Positions 8,867 to 19,486 of a stretch of 52,468 nt of DNA are shown piece after piece (position 1 is the stretch's first letter; each line of letters opens with the position of its first letter). Source of the DNA: Phycisphaerales bacterium (GTDB lineage Bacteria > Planctomycetota > Phycisphaerae > Phycisphaerales > UBA1924). Location of the stretch: positions 1 through 52,468 of the forward strand of contig JADYYE010000063.1 in the NCBI GenBank assembly GCA_020853815.1. The letters run 5' to 3'. The translations under genes were made by a program, and so were the position numbers. The notes beneath the pieces were generated by a model. It did no database searches. It saw only the letters and a program-made list of their open reading frames with translations, and was not told the DNA's origin.

Positions 8867-10135
8867 TCAAAGGCCGAGCAGCAGGCGCTGCGGGTCTTCG
8901 ATCGCCTGCTTGATCTTCACGAGGAACTGCACCGCCTCGGCGCCGTCGATGATGCGATGGTCGTACGACACCGCGAGGTACATCATGGGGCGCAGCGCGA
9001 TCTGGCCGCTCCCCGCGGGGAACTCAACGGGGCGGTTTTTGATCGTGTGCATGCCCAGGATGGCCGACTGCGGCGGGTTCAGGATGGGCGTGCTCATCAG
9101 GCTGCCGAAAATCCCGCCGTTGGTGATCGTGAACGTGCCGCCCTGCATCTCTTCCAGCGAGAGCTTGCCGTCGCGCCCGCGCACCGCCAGGTCCTTGATC
9201 GCGCTCTCAACGCCCGCGAACGAGAGCGACTCGCAGTTGCGGATGACCGGGACCACGAGGCCCTTGGGCGTGCTCACGGCGACCGCGATGTCGCACGACG
9301 CGTGCTTTTCGATCAACAGCTGCCCGCCCTCCTCGACGATCGAGGCGTTGACGAGCGGGAACGAACGGAGCGCCGCGACGGCGGCCTTCACGAAGAAACC
9401 CATGAATCCAAGGGCGATCCCGTTCTTCTTCTCGAACTCTTCCTTGTACTGCTTGCGAAGGTCCATGACCGCACCCATGTCGACCTCGTTGAAGGTCGTA
9501 AGCATGGCGGCTGTGTGCTGCGCCTGAACGAGTCGCTGCGCGATGCGCTGGCGGATCATCGTCATCTTCTCGCGCGTCGCTCCGCCCGAGCGAGACGTGG
9601 CGGCGGACGCCGCGGCGACACTCATCGCTGCCGCGGACGCACTCGGAGCGCGCGAGCCGTTCGCCGCGGGCTTGGCGGCGTGAATCACGTCCTGCTCGCG
9701 CACGCGACCGCCCGGGCCCGTGCCTTGCACCTTGGAGAGATCGACCTGCAATTGCTCGGCCGTCTTCTTGGCCAGCGGAGTGGCGCGAACATCGCTCTCG
9801 GCGTGCGAACTCGCGGCGGGCGCGGGGCTCGCGGCCTTCGCCGCGGCGGTCGCGTTCGCGGCCGCAACGGGCGCGGAGGCGGGCACACTCGCGGGCGCCT
9901 CGCTGGGCTCAACATTCCCGACGACCGCGCCGACGGCAACGGTGTCGCCCTCCTTGGCGCCGCGCTTCAGGATGCCGGCCGCGGGCGCGGTCACCGCCAG
10001 CGTCACCTTGTCGGTCTCCAGGTCGAGCACTTCCTCGTCGCGTTTGACGAAGTCGCCGTCCTTCTTGCGCCACGCGGCGATCACGCCCTGCGTCACCGAT
10101 TCGCCCGCCGATGGGATCACGATGTCCACCGCCAT
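8867..10135 (-). CDS. sucB: 2-oxoglutarate dehydrogenase E2, dihydrolipoyl succinyltransferase
   Basis: The 422-residue E2 core of the 2-oxoglutarate dehydrogenase complex transfers the succinyl group from lipoate to CoA. The lipoyl domain comes first (residues 1-75), with the lipoyl-lysine in [11 protein letters not shown] (Lys43); an Ala/Pro-rich linker follows, then the E1/E3-binding domain (about 112-150, with GPGGRV), another linker, and the catalytic domain with the terminal [13 protein letters not shown] motif carrying the His and Asp. The start at 10135 is chosen because AGGAG lies seven bases upstream; a GTG two codons earlier is too close. It follows sucA after 15 bases. The E3 gene (lpd) is not in the window. 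Confidence 0.96.
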   Translation of the reverse strand: MAVDIVIPSAGESVTQGVIAAWRKKDGDFVKRDEEVLDLETDKVTLAVTAPAAGILKRGAKEGDTVAVGAVVGNVEPSEAPASVPASAPVAAANATAAAKAASPAPAASSHAESDVRATPLAKKTAEQLQVDLSKVQGTGPGGRVREQDVIHAAKPAANGSRAPSASAAAMSVAAASAATSRSGGATREKMTMIRQRIAQRLVQAQHTAAMLTTFNEVDMGAVMDLRKQYKEEFEKKNGIALGFMGFFVKAAVAALRSFPLVNASIVEEGGQLLIEKHASCDIAVAVSTPKGLVVPVIRNCESLSFAGVESAIKDLAVRGRDGKLSLEEMQGGTFTITNGGIFGSLMSTPILNPPQSAILGMHTIKNRPVEFPAGSGQIALRPMMYLAVSYDHRIIDGAEAVQFLVKIKQAIEDPQRLLLGL

Positions 10136-10150
10136 GCTCACGCTCCTGCG

Positions 10151-12973
10151 TTACCGTGCCGTCCTGGCCGACTTTGCTTGCGGAGCTTCGGCCTTGCCGA
10201 TGCGACCCGCGACCGACTTGCCCTCATCGCCCGCGGCCTTGCTCGGGCCGCCCGGTCCGATCGCCGCGGAGAGAATCTTGTCCTGCTCCTTGCCGTGCTG
10301 CTTCTCGGAGCCGGTCGCGGGCGTGGCGCTGGCCGTCCGCCCGATGTAAGTGAGCTCGATGCCGAGCCGCTCCCGGAACACGTCGGCGATGTACAGATAC
10401 GCGCCCATGTTCCGCGGCTCCTCCTGCACCCACACGCGCTCGGCCGCCTTCGGATATTTCGCGTCGATCCGGCGCGCCAGTTCCTCGTGGAAGGGATAGA
10501 GCTGCTCGACGCGGACAATCGCCACGTCCTTGCGCCCCGACACGTTGCGCCGATCGTTCAGCTCGTGGTAGATCTTGCCGGAGCAATAGACCACGCGCGT
10601 CACGCCCTTGGCGTCCGGCGCGGTCGGGTCGTCGATCAGGTGCTGGAACTCGCTCGCGACCAACTCGTCCACGAGCGCCGTCTCAACACGCAGGAACTTC
10701 TTGGGCGTCATGACAATCAAGGGCTTGCGGAAGTTCCGCATCGCCTGGCGACGGATCATGTGGAACGTCTGCGCACCCGTCGAGGGATACACGACCTCCA
10801 TGTTGTCGTCGGCGCAGAGCTGCAGGAATCGCTCGAGGCGCGCCGAGCTGTGCTCGGGGCCCTGGCCCTCGTAGCCGTGCGGCATGAGCAGCACCAGGCC
10901 GCCCCAGCGATCCCACTTCGACTCGCTCGACGCGAGGTACTGATCGATGACGACCTGGGCGGTGTTGGCAAAGTCGCCGAACTGTCCTTCCCAGCAGACG
11001 AGCGTCTTGGGCGATCCGCGGCTGTAGCCGTAGTCGAAGCCCATCACGCTGTATTCCGAGAGCGGGCTGTCCCAGATATTCGCCACGCCGCGCTGGTTCG
11101 GATAGACATGGTTCATGGGTGTGTAGCGCACGCCCGTCTTTTCGTCGCGCAGCACCGCGTGGCGCTGCGTAAACGTGCCGCGCCGGCAGTCCTGACCGCT
11201 CAATCGCACCGAGGGTCCCTCGGCCACCAGCGACGCGAAGGCGAGCACCTCGCCGTCGGCGTGGCTGAGCTTCTTGGTCGTGGGCAGATTGGCGCGCGAG
11301 TCCAGCAGCCCGCGCAGCTTCGGGTGAACGTTGAAGCCATCGGGCACTCGTCCGAGCGCCGCGCACACATCCTTGAGCAGTTCGGCGGAGATCGCGGTCT
11401 TGGGCTGATCGAACGAGTACTTGCCCACAAAGCCCGTCCACGAGCCCTTGCCCGGGGGCGGGACGGGATTCCGCGGCGTCGCCTTGGCGCTCGTCTGCGA
11501 CACGTCCATCGCCGAATAGACCCGCTCCACCATCGCGTCCGCGTCGGCGCTGGTGATCACGCCCGCGTCAATAAGCCTTGTCGCGTAGACGGCCCGCGTG
11601 CCAGGGTGCTTGTCCACATGCGAGTAGAGCGCCGGCTGGGTGTAGCGCGGCTCGTCCTGCTCGTTGTGCCCCCACTTGCGGAAGCAGACCAGGTCGATGA
11701 ACACGTCTTTGCGGAAGGTCCTTCGATAATCGACCGCGAGCCGGGCCGCCCACACACACGCCTCCGGGTCGTCGGCATTCACATGGAAGACCGGCGCGTC
11801 GACCATCTTGGCGACGTCGGTGCAATAACCGGTGCTGCGCCCGTCGGCGGGATCGGTGGTGAAGGCGACCTGGTTGTTGATGACGACGTGGATCGTGCCG
11901 CCGACGGTGTACCCCTCGACGCCCGCCATGTTGAGCGCCTCGGCGACCACGCCCTGCCCGCCCACCGCGCCGTCGCCATGGATGAGGAGCGGGAGCACCG
12001 CGTCCAGCGCCGCCGGGCCGCCGCCCAGCGAATCCTGCTTGGCGCGGCATTTCCCGAGCGCGACCGCGTTCACGCTCTCCAGGTGGCTTGGGTTGTTGAG
12101 CATCGAGAGGTGGACGTACGTGCCGTCGGGCATTGCCTGATCGCCCGAGTAGCCGCGGTGGTACTTCACGTCGCCGCCCGAAAGATCACGGCCTTCGACC
12201 CACGAATCCTCGAACTCGGTGATGAGCTGCTCGGTCTCCTTGCTGAGGTAGTTCCACAGCACGTTGAGACGCCCGCGGTGGGCCATCGCGACGATGATGT
12301 CGCGGGTGCCCGCCGCGCCCGCTCGCTCGGTGAGGAACTTCAGCAGGGGGATGGTGGTCTCGCCGCCCTCAAGGCTGAATCGCTTCTTGCCCTGGTAGCG
12401 CTTGCCGAGGAACTGCTCGAACGTCTCAGACGCGGTGAGGAACTCGAGGATGCGCTTCTTGTCGTCGCTTGACAGCTCCGCGCCCTCGCGGGTGCGCTCG
12501 AAGCGCTCAATGAACCACTCGCGCTCGGCGGTGGTCTCGCAATGCTCGAACTCCACGCCGATCGTGCCGCAGTAGATGTGCTCGTAGTGTTTGACAAGCT
12601 GGGCGAGCGTCTTGCCGTTGACGCGCCGATCAAGGTCCGCGTCCGTCAGGCCGTAGTGCGCCAGCGTGAGTTCCGCCGGACGCTCGCGCGGCGTGCCGAA
12701 CGGGTCGATCTTGGCCGCCTGATGACCAAGGCTTCGGTAATTCTCGACCAGCGCGCCAACCGCACGGTCGAAGAAAGAACCGCCTTCGGTGCTGCTGGCG
12801 GAGCCCGCGGATGCCGGGGCGCGGTCGTGGCCGAGCTCGAACCCCATGAAGAACGCCCGCATGTCGGACGCGACCGACTCCGGGTCGGCCTTGTACTGGG
12901 CAAACTGGGCGTCGAGGTACTCGGCGCTCCAGGCATTCACGGACGACGGCACGGCTCGTGGCGAGGAACTCAT
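10151..12973 (-). CDS. sucA: 2-oxoglutarate dehydrogenase E1, thiamine-diphosphate dependent
   Basis: The 940-residue E1 subunit decarboxylates 2-oxoglutarate in the TCA cycle. It opens with the characteristic N-terminal segment YLDAQFAQYKADPESV that distinguishes OGDH E1 from pyruvate E1. IVAMAHRGRLNVL, the thiamine-diphosphate region HGDGAVGGQGVVAE, KWGHNEQDEPRYTQP and YGYSRGSPKTLVCWEGQFGDFAN are all intact. The last 50 residues are a Lys/Ala/Gly-rich tail absent from most relatives. The ATG at 12973 follows AGGGAG, four bases upstream; a start 15 codons earlier lacks support. sucA and sucB form an operon, and the pst operon ends 165 bases upstream on the same strand. Confidence 0.96.
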   Translation of the reverse strand: MSSSPRAVPSSVNAWSAEYLDAQFAQYKADPESVASDMRAFFMGFELGHDRAPASAGSASSTEGGSFFDRAVGALVENYRSLGHQAAKIDPFGTPRERPAELTLAHYGLTDADLDRRVNGKTLAQLVKHYEHIYCGTIGVEFEHCETTAEREWFIERFERTREGAELSSDDKKRILEFLTASETFEQFLGKRYQGKKRFSLEGGETTIPLLKFLTERAGAAGTRDIIVAMAHRGRLNVLWNYLSKETEQLITEFEDSWVEGRDLSGGDVKYHRGYSGDQAMPDGTYVHLSMLNNPSHLESVNAVALGKCRAKQDSLGGGPAALDAVLPLLIHGDGAVGGQGVVAEALNMAGVEGYTVGGTIHVVINNQVAFTTDPADGRSTGYCTDVAKMVDAPVFHVNADDPEACVWAARLAVDYRRTFRKDVFIDLVCFRKWGHNEQDEPRYTQPALYSHVDKHPGTRAVYATRLIDAGVITSADADAMVERVYSAMDVSQTSAKATPRNPVPPPGKGSWTGFVGKYSFDQPKTAISAELLKDVCAALGRVPDGFNVHPKLRGLLDSRANLPTTKKLSHADGEVLAFASLVAEGPSVRLSGQDCRRGTFTQRHAVLRDEKTGVRYTPMNHVYPNQRGVANIWDSPLSEYSVMGFDYGYSRGSPKTLVCWEGQFGDFANTAQVVIDQYLASSESKWDRWGGLVLLMPHGYEGQGPEHSSARLERFLQLCADDNMEVVYPSTGAQTFHMIRRQAMRNFRKPLIVMTPKKFLRVETALVDELVASEFQHLIDDPTAPDAKGVTRVVYCSGKIYHELNDRRNVSGRKDVAIVRVEQLYPFHEELARRIDAKYPKAAERVWVQEEPRNMGAYLYIADVFRERLGIELTYIGRTASATPATGSEKQHGKEQDKILSAAIGPGGPSKAAGDEGKSVAGRIGKAEAPQAKSARTAR

Positions 12974-13138
12974 ACCACTCCCTATGGGGCTGGGTATCAC
13001 CTGACATACACCGCACAACTGCTCCGCGCGCGGGGCGAAGATCGTAGGCCCGACGCGCTTGGCGACGGAATCCTCTTCACTTATCGGCCAAGCGAATCGA
13101 AGAGTTCGGAGAGACTCGCAATCCGGCGGACCCGTCCA

Positions 13139-14104
13139 TCAACCGAATCGGCCGGAGACATAGTCCTCGGTCTCGACCAGCTTGGGCCGCTGGAAGATCT
13201 CGGCGGTCGAGCCGTATTCGACGAGACGGCCAAGGTACATGAACGCCGTGTAGTCGCTCACGCGGGCGGCCTGCTGCATGTTGTGCGTCACGATCAGCAC
13301 GGTGTACCGCTCGCTGATCTCGTGAATCAGGTCCTCGATGCGCAGCGTGGCCACGGGGTCGAGCGCCGAGCAGGGCTCGTCGAGCAGCAACACCTCGGGG
13401 TCGGCGACGATGGCGCGCGCGATGCACAGCCGCTGCTGCTGTCCGCCCGACAGGCCCAGCGCCGACTGGTTCAAGCGGTCCTTGACCTCGTCCCAAATGG
13501 CGGCGGATTTGAGGCTGCGCTCACACGCCGCGTCGAGCACGGAGCGCCGGTTTTCGCCGTCGATCCGCAGTGGATAGACCACGTTTTCATAGATCGACAT
13601 CGGGAAGGGGTTGGGCTTCTGGAAGACCATGCCCATGCGTTTGCGCAGGTCGATCACGTCGACGTCGTGGGCATAGACGGGCCGCCCGTTGAGGATCATT
13701 TCGCCCTTGACATGCACGCCGTCGATCAGGTCATTGAGGCGATTGACCGAGCGGAGGAGCGTTGACTTGCCGCAGCCCGAGGGCCCAATGAGGGCGGTCA
13801 CGCGCCCGCGCGCGACGGGCATTTGGATCGAGTGGAGCGCCTGCGCGGCGCCGTACCACAGGCAGAACTGGCGGACCTGGAGCACATGGTCTTCGAGGGC
13901 GACGCTGTCATGGGTACGAGATTCGACGGCTTCGCCGCGCCGGATCGCGTCGATCACCGGGTAGCGGACGTGCGGCGTAGCAGCACCCTCGCCCGAGGAG
14001 GCGGGCATCGTCACTCGCGCCGGAATCGCACCACGATTCATGGCCATGGGACGGATCATAACGCGGCCGCCCGGCACGGAATTGGATTCGACGGGGGACA
14101 CCAT
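13139..14104 (-). CDS. pstB: Phosphate ABC transporter ATP-binding protein
   Basis: The 321-residue ATPase that powers high-affinity phosphate uptake at the inner membrane. Walker A (GPSGCGKST), the Q-loop ([10 protein letters not shown]), the signature LSGGQQQRL, Walker B ([13 protein letters not shown]) and the switch His ([14 protein letters not shown]) are all present. It is about 65 residues longer than usual PstB at the N-terminus; the extra part is not conserved-looking. The ATG shares one base with the pstA stop codon (TGATG), so translation is coupled. No phoU follows; the next gene is sucA. Confidence 0.95.
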   Translation of the reverse strand: MVSPVESNSVPGGRVMIRPMAMNRGAIPARVTMPASSGEGAATPHVRYPVIDAIRRGEAVESRTHDSVALEDHVLQVRQFCLWYGAAQALHSIQMPVARGRVTALIGPSGCGKSTLLRSVNRLNDLIDGVHVKGEMILNGRPVYAHDVDVIDLRKRMGMVFQKPNPFPMSIYENVVYPLRIDGENRRSVLDAACERSLKSAAIWDEVKDRLNQSALGLSGGQQQRLCIARAIVADPEVLLLDEPCSALDPVATLRIEDLIHEISERYTVLIVTHNMQQAARVSDYTAFMYLGRLVEYGSTAEIFQRPKLVETEDYVSGRFG

Positions 14105-16479
14105 CAGAACACTCCTGTCTTCATACGGGAGCGCAGGGACGCGCGCAGCCAGATCGCCGCCACGTTCAGGCTCGCCACGACCGCGATGAGCAGGAGCGTC
14201 GTGGTCCAGACGAGCGGCCGGGCGGCCTCGGAGTCCGGGCTCTGGAAACCGAGGTCGTATATATGGAAGCCGAGGTGCATGAAGCTCCGCTCCAGATGCA
14301 CGAACGGCGCGGACGCGGAGATCGGGAGGTCGGGGGCGAGCTTGACCGCCCCCACCAGCATCAGCGGCGCCACCTCGCCCGCGCCGCGTGCCATCGCCAG
14401 GATCATGCCGGTCATAATGCCAGGCATCGCACCGGGGAGCACGATGCGCCGGATCGTCTGCCACTTGCTGGCGCCGCAGCCATAGCTCCCCTCGCGCATC
14501 GAACGCGGCACCGAGGCGATCGCCTCTTCCGTGGCGACGATCACAACGGGGAGGGTCATGAGCGCCAGCGTGATCGAGGCCCAGAGCAGGCCGCGCGTGC
14601 CGAACACGGGGTTGGGCGCCCTTTCGGCGAAGAAGCCGTGGAAGTAGGGCGTTCGGAACACCGCGGCCGCGCCGAGCCCGGCGGCGATGAGCCAGCAGGC
14701 CCCCGCCGCGAAGGCCATGGCGCGATGAATCCCCCGGGCCGGCGTGCCAGGCGTAGGCTTGGCGAGAACCGCGACGCACACCGCCGAGATCGCGGCCAGC
14801 GCGCCGCCGCCGAGCGTCAGCCACCAATCGAACCGCAGGGCGGGCGCGCGCGGGCCCTGGTCGATGTACTGCCCGAGCGTATAGCAGAAGAAACCGAGTC
14901 CGAACACGCCGTAAACGATGCTCGGCACGCCCGCGAGGTTGTTCACGGCGATCCGCACGACGCTGGTCACCACACCCTGGCGTGCGTACTCGCGCAGGTA
15001 CAACGCCGCGACCACGCCCATGGGCACGACGAGCAGGCTCAGCAGCAGCGTGAGCGAAACCGTTCCGAAGAGCACCGGGAAGACGCCGCCGGCGGTGTTG
15101 GTATCGCGCGGATCGCCGCCGAGGAACTCGGCCCAGCGGGAGAGATAAACGCCCCACTTGCCGCCCGCGCCCAGGTCGTTGGGCTGCACGATCCGCACGA
15201 TCTGCGAGAGCATCAGGGGCTCATCCGGCGCGGTCTGACGCAGCGGCGCGAATCGCCCCCGCGTGTCCTTCACGACCGCCCGGTACTGCTCGTCGAGGCC
15301 GCGAATCTCTCCGATCCGACCGATCGCCTCGTCGTACGCCGATTGCAGCTTCGCAAGGGCCGCGTCCGCCTCGCTCTTCACACCCGCGACATCCGCGTCG
15401 GTCACCGAGCGGTGCGACCATGGATGCTCGAGCGTGCACCAGATCGCCAGCACGCCCGCGAGCACAAGTATCGCGGGGCGGACCATCCGCGAGGCCGGCG
15501 TGCGATGACTGCTTCGGCGCGCCAGCACCACGACCAACCACGACATCAGCAATACGCCGCAGATTCCGGCGATCCAGGCCGGCAGCGCCACCGACTCGCT
15601 CAACATCCCGCCGCGGTCGTTGGCAGCACGATCTCGCTCGATCTCGGCCTTGCGCACGCGAAGCCGCCACGACTCCATCTCGTGATTGATCGCGCCGATC
15701 TCGTCCTTTTCGATCGACTTGATCCTGGCGGCCCGATCGATCGCTTCGTCGTGCAGTCGATCGAAGACTCCGCGGTCGATCGATGCGTCGGCCCCCTCAA
15801 CATCGCCCACGACGTACACGCGCTGGCGAACCACGCGTGTACCGTCGGACTGGGTGCTCACGACCTCGCGCGTCACGGGGCGAGCCCCGTCGGGCGTGTC
15901 GATCGTGCCGCTCTTCTCGATCTCGCCGGCCGCCGCGGGGAACTTGCTGGTCTCCTGCCTCACGATCGCTCGGGGCGTACCGATCCACACACCCCACTCC
16001 TGCCGCTCGAGCATCGCCGCGTCCGCCGGCCGTTCAATCGATTCGATGTTCGCCAGCGTCACCCAGCGGAAGGGCTCCTGCCCGACATCTCGATTACCGA
16101 CCCGATAGAGTCGTCGCACCGGGCGGCCGTCCTCGAAAGCACCATCCATCAACCCCGGGCCGCCTCGCCGCGCCTCGATCGACCTCGCTTCATCGCCCGA
16201 GGCATCGAAGGCCTCGTCCTGCATCGGCAGGCCCAGGAGTTTTTCCCCGCCCACGAGCGTCACCAACTCGATCGGCCTTGGCCAGAACGTGCGCAGCCCC
16301 TCGCGCACGATCACCGCCATCAGCGCCACGACGAGCGTGACGCACAGGCAGAGCGCCAGGCCCAGCAGCCAGACCGCCGGCTCGCCGCGCGCCGAGAGCG
16401 GCGTGCGCCTCGATGAGATCACGACCTCTGCCCGTGGGGGCTGTTCGCGATCGGGGTTGATGGGCTGAACATCGCTCAT
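14104..16479 (-). CDS. pstA: Phosphate ABC transporter permease PstA, enlarged
   Basis: A 791-residue inner-membrane permease, against roughly 290 residues for E. coli PstA. The C-terminal 350 residues form the usual permease, including the EAA loop that contacts PstB ([20 protein letters not shown]). The N-terminal half is extra: a first membrane helix (about 33-55), an extracytoplasmic region of about 220 residues with a charged, probably coiled-coil part, two further helices (about 285-305 and 318-335) and a second charged segment. Large PstA proteins with extra domains are known in other phyla. It begins 25 bases after the pstC stop. Confidence 0.93.
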   Translation of the reverse strand: MSDVQPINPDREQPPRAEVVISSRRTPLSARGEPAVWLLGLALCLCVTLVVALMAVIVREGLRTFWPRPIELVTLVGGEKLLGLPMQDEAFDASGDEARSIEARRGGPGLMDGAFEDGRPVRRLYRVGNRDVGQEPFRWVTLANIESIERPADAAMLERQEWGVWIGTPRAIVRQETSKFPAAAGEIEKSGTIDTPDGARPVTREVVSTQSDGTRVVRQRVYVVGDVEGADASIDRGVFDRLHDEAIDRAARIKSIEKDEIGAINHEMESWRLRVRKAEIERDRAANDRGGMLSESVALPAWIAGICGVLLMSWLVVVLARRSSHRTPASRMVRPAILVLAGVLAIWCTLEHPWSHRSVTDADVAGVKSEADAALAKLQSAYDEAIGRIGEIRGLDEQYRAVVKDTRGRFAPLRQTAPDEPLMLSQIVRIVQPNDLGAGGKWGVYLSRWAEFLGGDPRDTNTAGGVFPVLFGTVSLTLLLSLLVVPMGVVAALYLREYARQGVVTSVVRIAVNNLAGVPSIVYGVFGLGFFCYTLGQYIDQGPRAPALRFDWWLTLGGGALAAISAVCVAVLAKPTPGTPARGIHRAMAFAAGACWLIAAGLGAAAVFRTPYFHGFFAERAPNPVFGTRGLLWASITLALMTLPVVIVATEEAIASVPRSMREGSYGCGASKWQTIRRIVLPGAMPGIMTGMILAMARGAGEVAPLMLVGAVKLAPDLPISASAPFVHLERSFMHLGFHIYDLGFQSPDSEAARPLVWTTTLLLIAVVASLNVAAIWLRASLRSRMKTGVF

Positions 16480-16504
16480 GGAAGAAACCCGGCTCGAGCA
16501 CCGA

Positions 16505-19345
16505 CTACAGGGCCGCGCTGCGCTTGCGGAAATGCTGGCGGATCGCCTCGGCGGTGGTGTTGAGGATAAACGTCATGGCGAAGAGCACCAGGCCGCAGAG
16601 GAAAAGCACCCGGAAGTGCGCGCTCCCGACCGGCGCTTCGGGGAGTTCGACCGCGATCGTCGCCGAGAGCGTGCGGAACCCCTCGAAGACGTTCCACTTC
16701 ATGGTCGCGGTGTTGCCGGTCGCCATCACGACGATCATCGTTTCGCCCGCGGCACGCCCCAGGCCGATCATCACCGCGGAGAAGATGCCCGACGCGGCCA
16801 CGGGCATGACGATCCTCACCGCGGTCTGCCAGGGCGTCGCGCCCGAGCCCAGCGACGCGGAGCGCAGCGAGTCGGGCACGCTCGACAGAGCGTCCTCACT
16901 GATCGTGTAGATGATCGGGATGACGGCAAAGCCCATGATGATCCCGACGACGAGCGTATTGCGCTGGTTGAACGAGCCAAAGACCGAATCACGCGGATCG
17001 AACCCCGCGCCCGAGAGCAGCGCCGCGACCCCGGCGCTCACGCCCAATGTCGCGCCGATCAGGAGCACGAACCGCGCCGTCTCGCCCAGCGCCGCCGTCA
17101 ATCGCGGCAGGTGGAGCAGCTTCTCGTGGAACGCGCGGCTCACAAACTTCGCGTTCAGCAGCGACAGGACGACCGCCACCGGCCCGATCAACACCAGCAC
17201 CCAGCCCGGCCAAGGCCCGCCAAAGCCGCCATCGAGCCACGTACGGATGCTGGGTGACGCGCTCTCGCTCACGGCGAGCATCGTGTCGATCTCGCTCTTC
17301 CTTGCGTTGCTTGGCTCGACGGCACGGACCACTTTTCCTTCCTGAAAGAACAAGTCGTTCTCGACACGAAGACGGCGCTGCTGCTCGGGCGAGAGAGACT
17401 TGAGGTTGCCCAGCCACGCCGGGCGTTCCGCGTCGTTCACCGGCTCAAAGGAGCCGCCCATCACCCAGCGTTCGCGTTCCGAGGGCTGAAAGAGAGCCCG
17501 CTCCGCCGCTGGGCCGGCCGATGCCGCCAGCGCCAGCGAGCCGGACGCCACGATGAACATGAGCGCCAGCTTCACGCCGGACCTGACCTTGCGTGTCACG
17601 TGCGGCGGGATCAGCTGCCACGCGTACGCCGCCAGGAGCATCCCGAGCGGCACGACAAAGAAGCTCATCAGCACGGTCGGCAATATGTCGCGCACCATGG
17701 GCGCCACCACGATCGCCGCCACGAATCCAAGTACCACCGACGGAAGCGACGCCATCATCTCGATCGTCGGCTTCACCACGCGGCGCACATGCTTGTCCAT
17801 GAACTCGCTGGTGTAGATCGCCGCCAGAACCGCCAGCGGCACCGCGAACAGCATCGCAAAGACCGTGGCCTTAATCGTCCCGAACACCAGCGGCACGAGG
17901 CTGTACTTGATCTCCGACGTGTCCTCGCCCGCGGACGACTGATACACATAGCTCGGCTCGGGCGCGCCCTCGTACCAGAGCTTGCCGAAGAGCGACCGAG
18001 CGCTGACCTCCGGGTGCGCCATCTCCGCCGGCCACACTCGGTACTGGCCCGCGCCGCTGAACGCGACGATCCCGTCGAGCTTTGGCGCCGGGAGCGCCGC
18101 CGCCACCTCGCCCTCGAACGCCGCCAGCCCCGCCACGAGTTCCTTGCGGCTCGTTGGGTTGAAGACATGCACCATTCCCGCGGCGTCACCGACGACCACG
18201 GTGCGATCGCGATTGCCCACGCCGATCGACGTGATCCGCGCATCGTCGAAGTGATGGCGGTAGCCCACGACCAGGTGGGATCCGTCGGCCGCGCCCTTGG
18301 CGGGGTCCACCGCGATGAACGCGCTGTGAACTCGGCCCTTCTCATCACCGAGCAGGAGCGTCAGCCCGCCGAGCTGCATGGCGGCCGTTGAAATCGATCC
18401 CTCCGGCAAGAGGTCCGCGGTCTCGATCGGCTCGAAGGGCTTTTCATATACGTTTGCCGAGTGATAGCGCTGGCACAGCCCGTCGCGCCACAAGAGCAAC
18501 AGCTGGTTCTGGTCGCCCGTGACGAACGTCCAATCGGGCTTGGCGCGCCCATCGGGGAGCGCGACCTTGACTTCGACGGGCGAGAGCGAGGTCTTGGGCG
18601 CGCCGCCGCCCAGCGGGCGCGTCACGCTGACCAGCTCGTACGACACCGACCCGTCTTCGCGCATCGCGACGAGGAACTCGTCCGAGCCGCGCGTGCGCAG
18701 GTCGACGGACACCACGGGCCCCGTGCCGTGCTCGAGTTCCGCCGGCTCGCCAAGCTCGATCTTGGGTCGGAGCACGCGGAACTGCGTCTCCGAGATTCGT
18801 TCGACCACCGCGCCCCAGGCGTCGTCGCCGCTCGGCGCCACGACCCCGGCCCGGCCTATCTCCAGCGACGCACACTCCGGCGGAACGCCATCGCGGCCGA
18901 CCGTTTCGCCCTCGATCTGAAGATCGCCGGTCCGCACCGTGCCGTCGTCCTGGCCCACCGCGACGCGCCCGGACGAACTCTCGCGCGACATCGCGGTCGC
19001 GCGCCTTCCGTCGCTCGCCAGCGAGCCCGTGGAAACAATCCGCCCGTCGCCGAGATTGACGAGCGACACGCCGCCCTGCGCGTCCACCAGCAGCGCCGAG
19101 CGCTTGTACTCATCGCACACAACCAGCCGGGGCGACGCCGCGGGCGTCGAGGCCACGGGCGCTTCTCGCACGTCCGCCCCGCGAAACAGCGGCACGACCT
19201 CCGCCACCAGGTACACGCAGATGCCCAGCACCGCCACGATCACCAGAAAGCCGCCGACCGAGATGAGAACACCCGCGAGGTGATCGACGGCGTGGACATG
19301 CCGCCGGGTCGCGCGTCTCGACAGGCTGTGCTCGTTCTCCGCCAT
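16505..19345 (-). CDS. pstC: Phosphate ABC transporter permease PstC, with beta-propeller-like extracytoplasmic domain
   Basis: A 946-residue inner-membrane permease. After the first helix (about 30-55) comes an extracytoplasmic domain of about 400 residues with recurring strand patterns such as RTVVVGDAAGMVHVFNP and DGIVAFSGAGQYRVW, suggesting a WD40-like beta-propeller. The permease core follows, with a further inserted charged region of about 100 residues between helices and an intact EAA loop (EDALSSVPDSLRSASLGSGA). The ATG at 19345 is used; an in-frame GTG ten codons upstream is possible. The gap to pstS is 141 bases. The large domain may sense or dock PstS, but this is inference. Confidence 0.93.
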   Translation of the reverse strand: MAENEHSLSRRATRRHVHAVDHLAGVLISVGGFLVIVAVLGICVYLVAEVVPLFRGADVREAPVASTPAASPRLVVCDEYKRSALLVDAQGGVSLVNLGDGRIVSTGSLASDGRRATAMSRESSSGRVAVGQDDGTVRTGDLQIEGETVGRDGVPPECASLEIGRAGVVAPSGDDAWGAVVERISETQFRVLRPKIELGEPAELEHGTGPVVSVDLRTRGSDEFLVAMREDGSVSYELVSVTRPLGGGAPKTSLSPVEVKVALPDGRAKPDWTFVTGDQNQLLLLWRDGLCQRYHSANVYEKPFEPIETADLLPEGSISTAAMQLGGLTLLLGDEKGRVHSAFIAVDPAKGAADGSHLVVGYRHHFDDARITSIGVGNRDRTVVVGDAAGMVHVFNPTSRKELVAGLAAFEGEVAAALPAPKLDGIVAFSGAGQYRVWPAEMAHPEVSARSLFGKLWYEGAPEPSYVYQSSAGEDTSEIKYSLVPLVFGTIKATVFAMLFAVPLAVLAAIYTSEFMDKHVRRVVKPTIEMMASLPSVVLGFVAAIVVAPMVRDILPTVLMSFFVVPLGMLLAAYAWQLIPPHVTRKVRSGVKLALMFIVASGSLALAASAGPAAERALFQPSERERWVMGGSFEPVNDAERPAWLGNLKSLSPEQQRRLRVENDLFFQEGKVVRAVEPSNARKSEIDTMLAVSESASPSIRTWLDGGFGGPWPGWVLVLIGPVAVVLSLLNAKFVSRAFHEKLLHLPRLTAALGETARFVLLIGATLGVSAGVAALLSGAGFDPRDSVFGSFNQRNTLVVGIIMGFAVIPIIYTISEDALSSVPDSLRSASLGSGATPWQTAVRIVMPVAASGIFSAVMIGLGRAAGETMIVVMATGNTATMKWNVFEGFRTLSATIAVELPEAPVGSAHFRVLFLCGLVLFAMTFILNTTAEAIRQHFRKRSAAL

Positions 19346-19486
19346 GCGGGTCCACGCTCCCGGCCGGGAAATCACGAATCCGAAGTCCGCCTCAGGAAAA
19401 CAGACCGGCCGCCGTTGGGCGACCGGTCCGCACGTTACCCGATCCCGTCGCGCCCGTCTTGGCGCGTCGGTTGATTCACGCTCGAT

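Noticed and set aside
8786-12472. A 1,228-codon plus-strand open frame opposite sucB and sucA
   Set aside because: Shadow of two highly conserved genes in G+C-rich DNA; no domain or start signal.
14263-16416. A 717-codon plus-strand open frame opposite pstA
   Set aside because: Arg/His/Gln-rich antisense shadow without domain or start signal.
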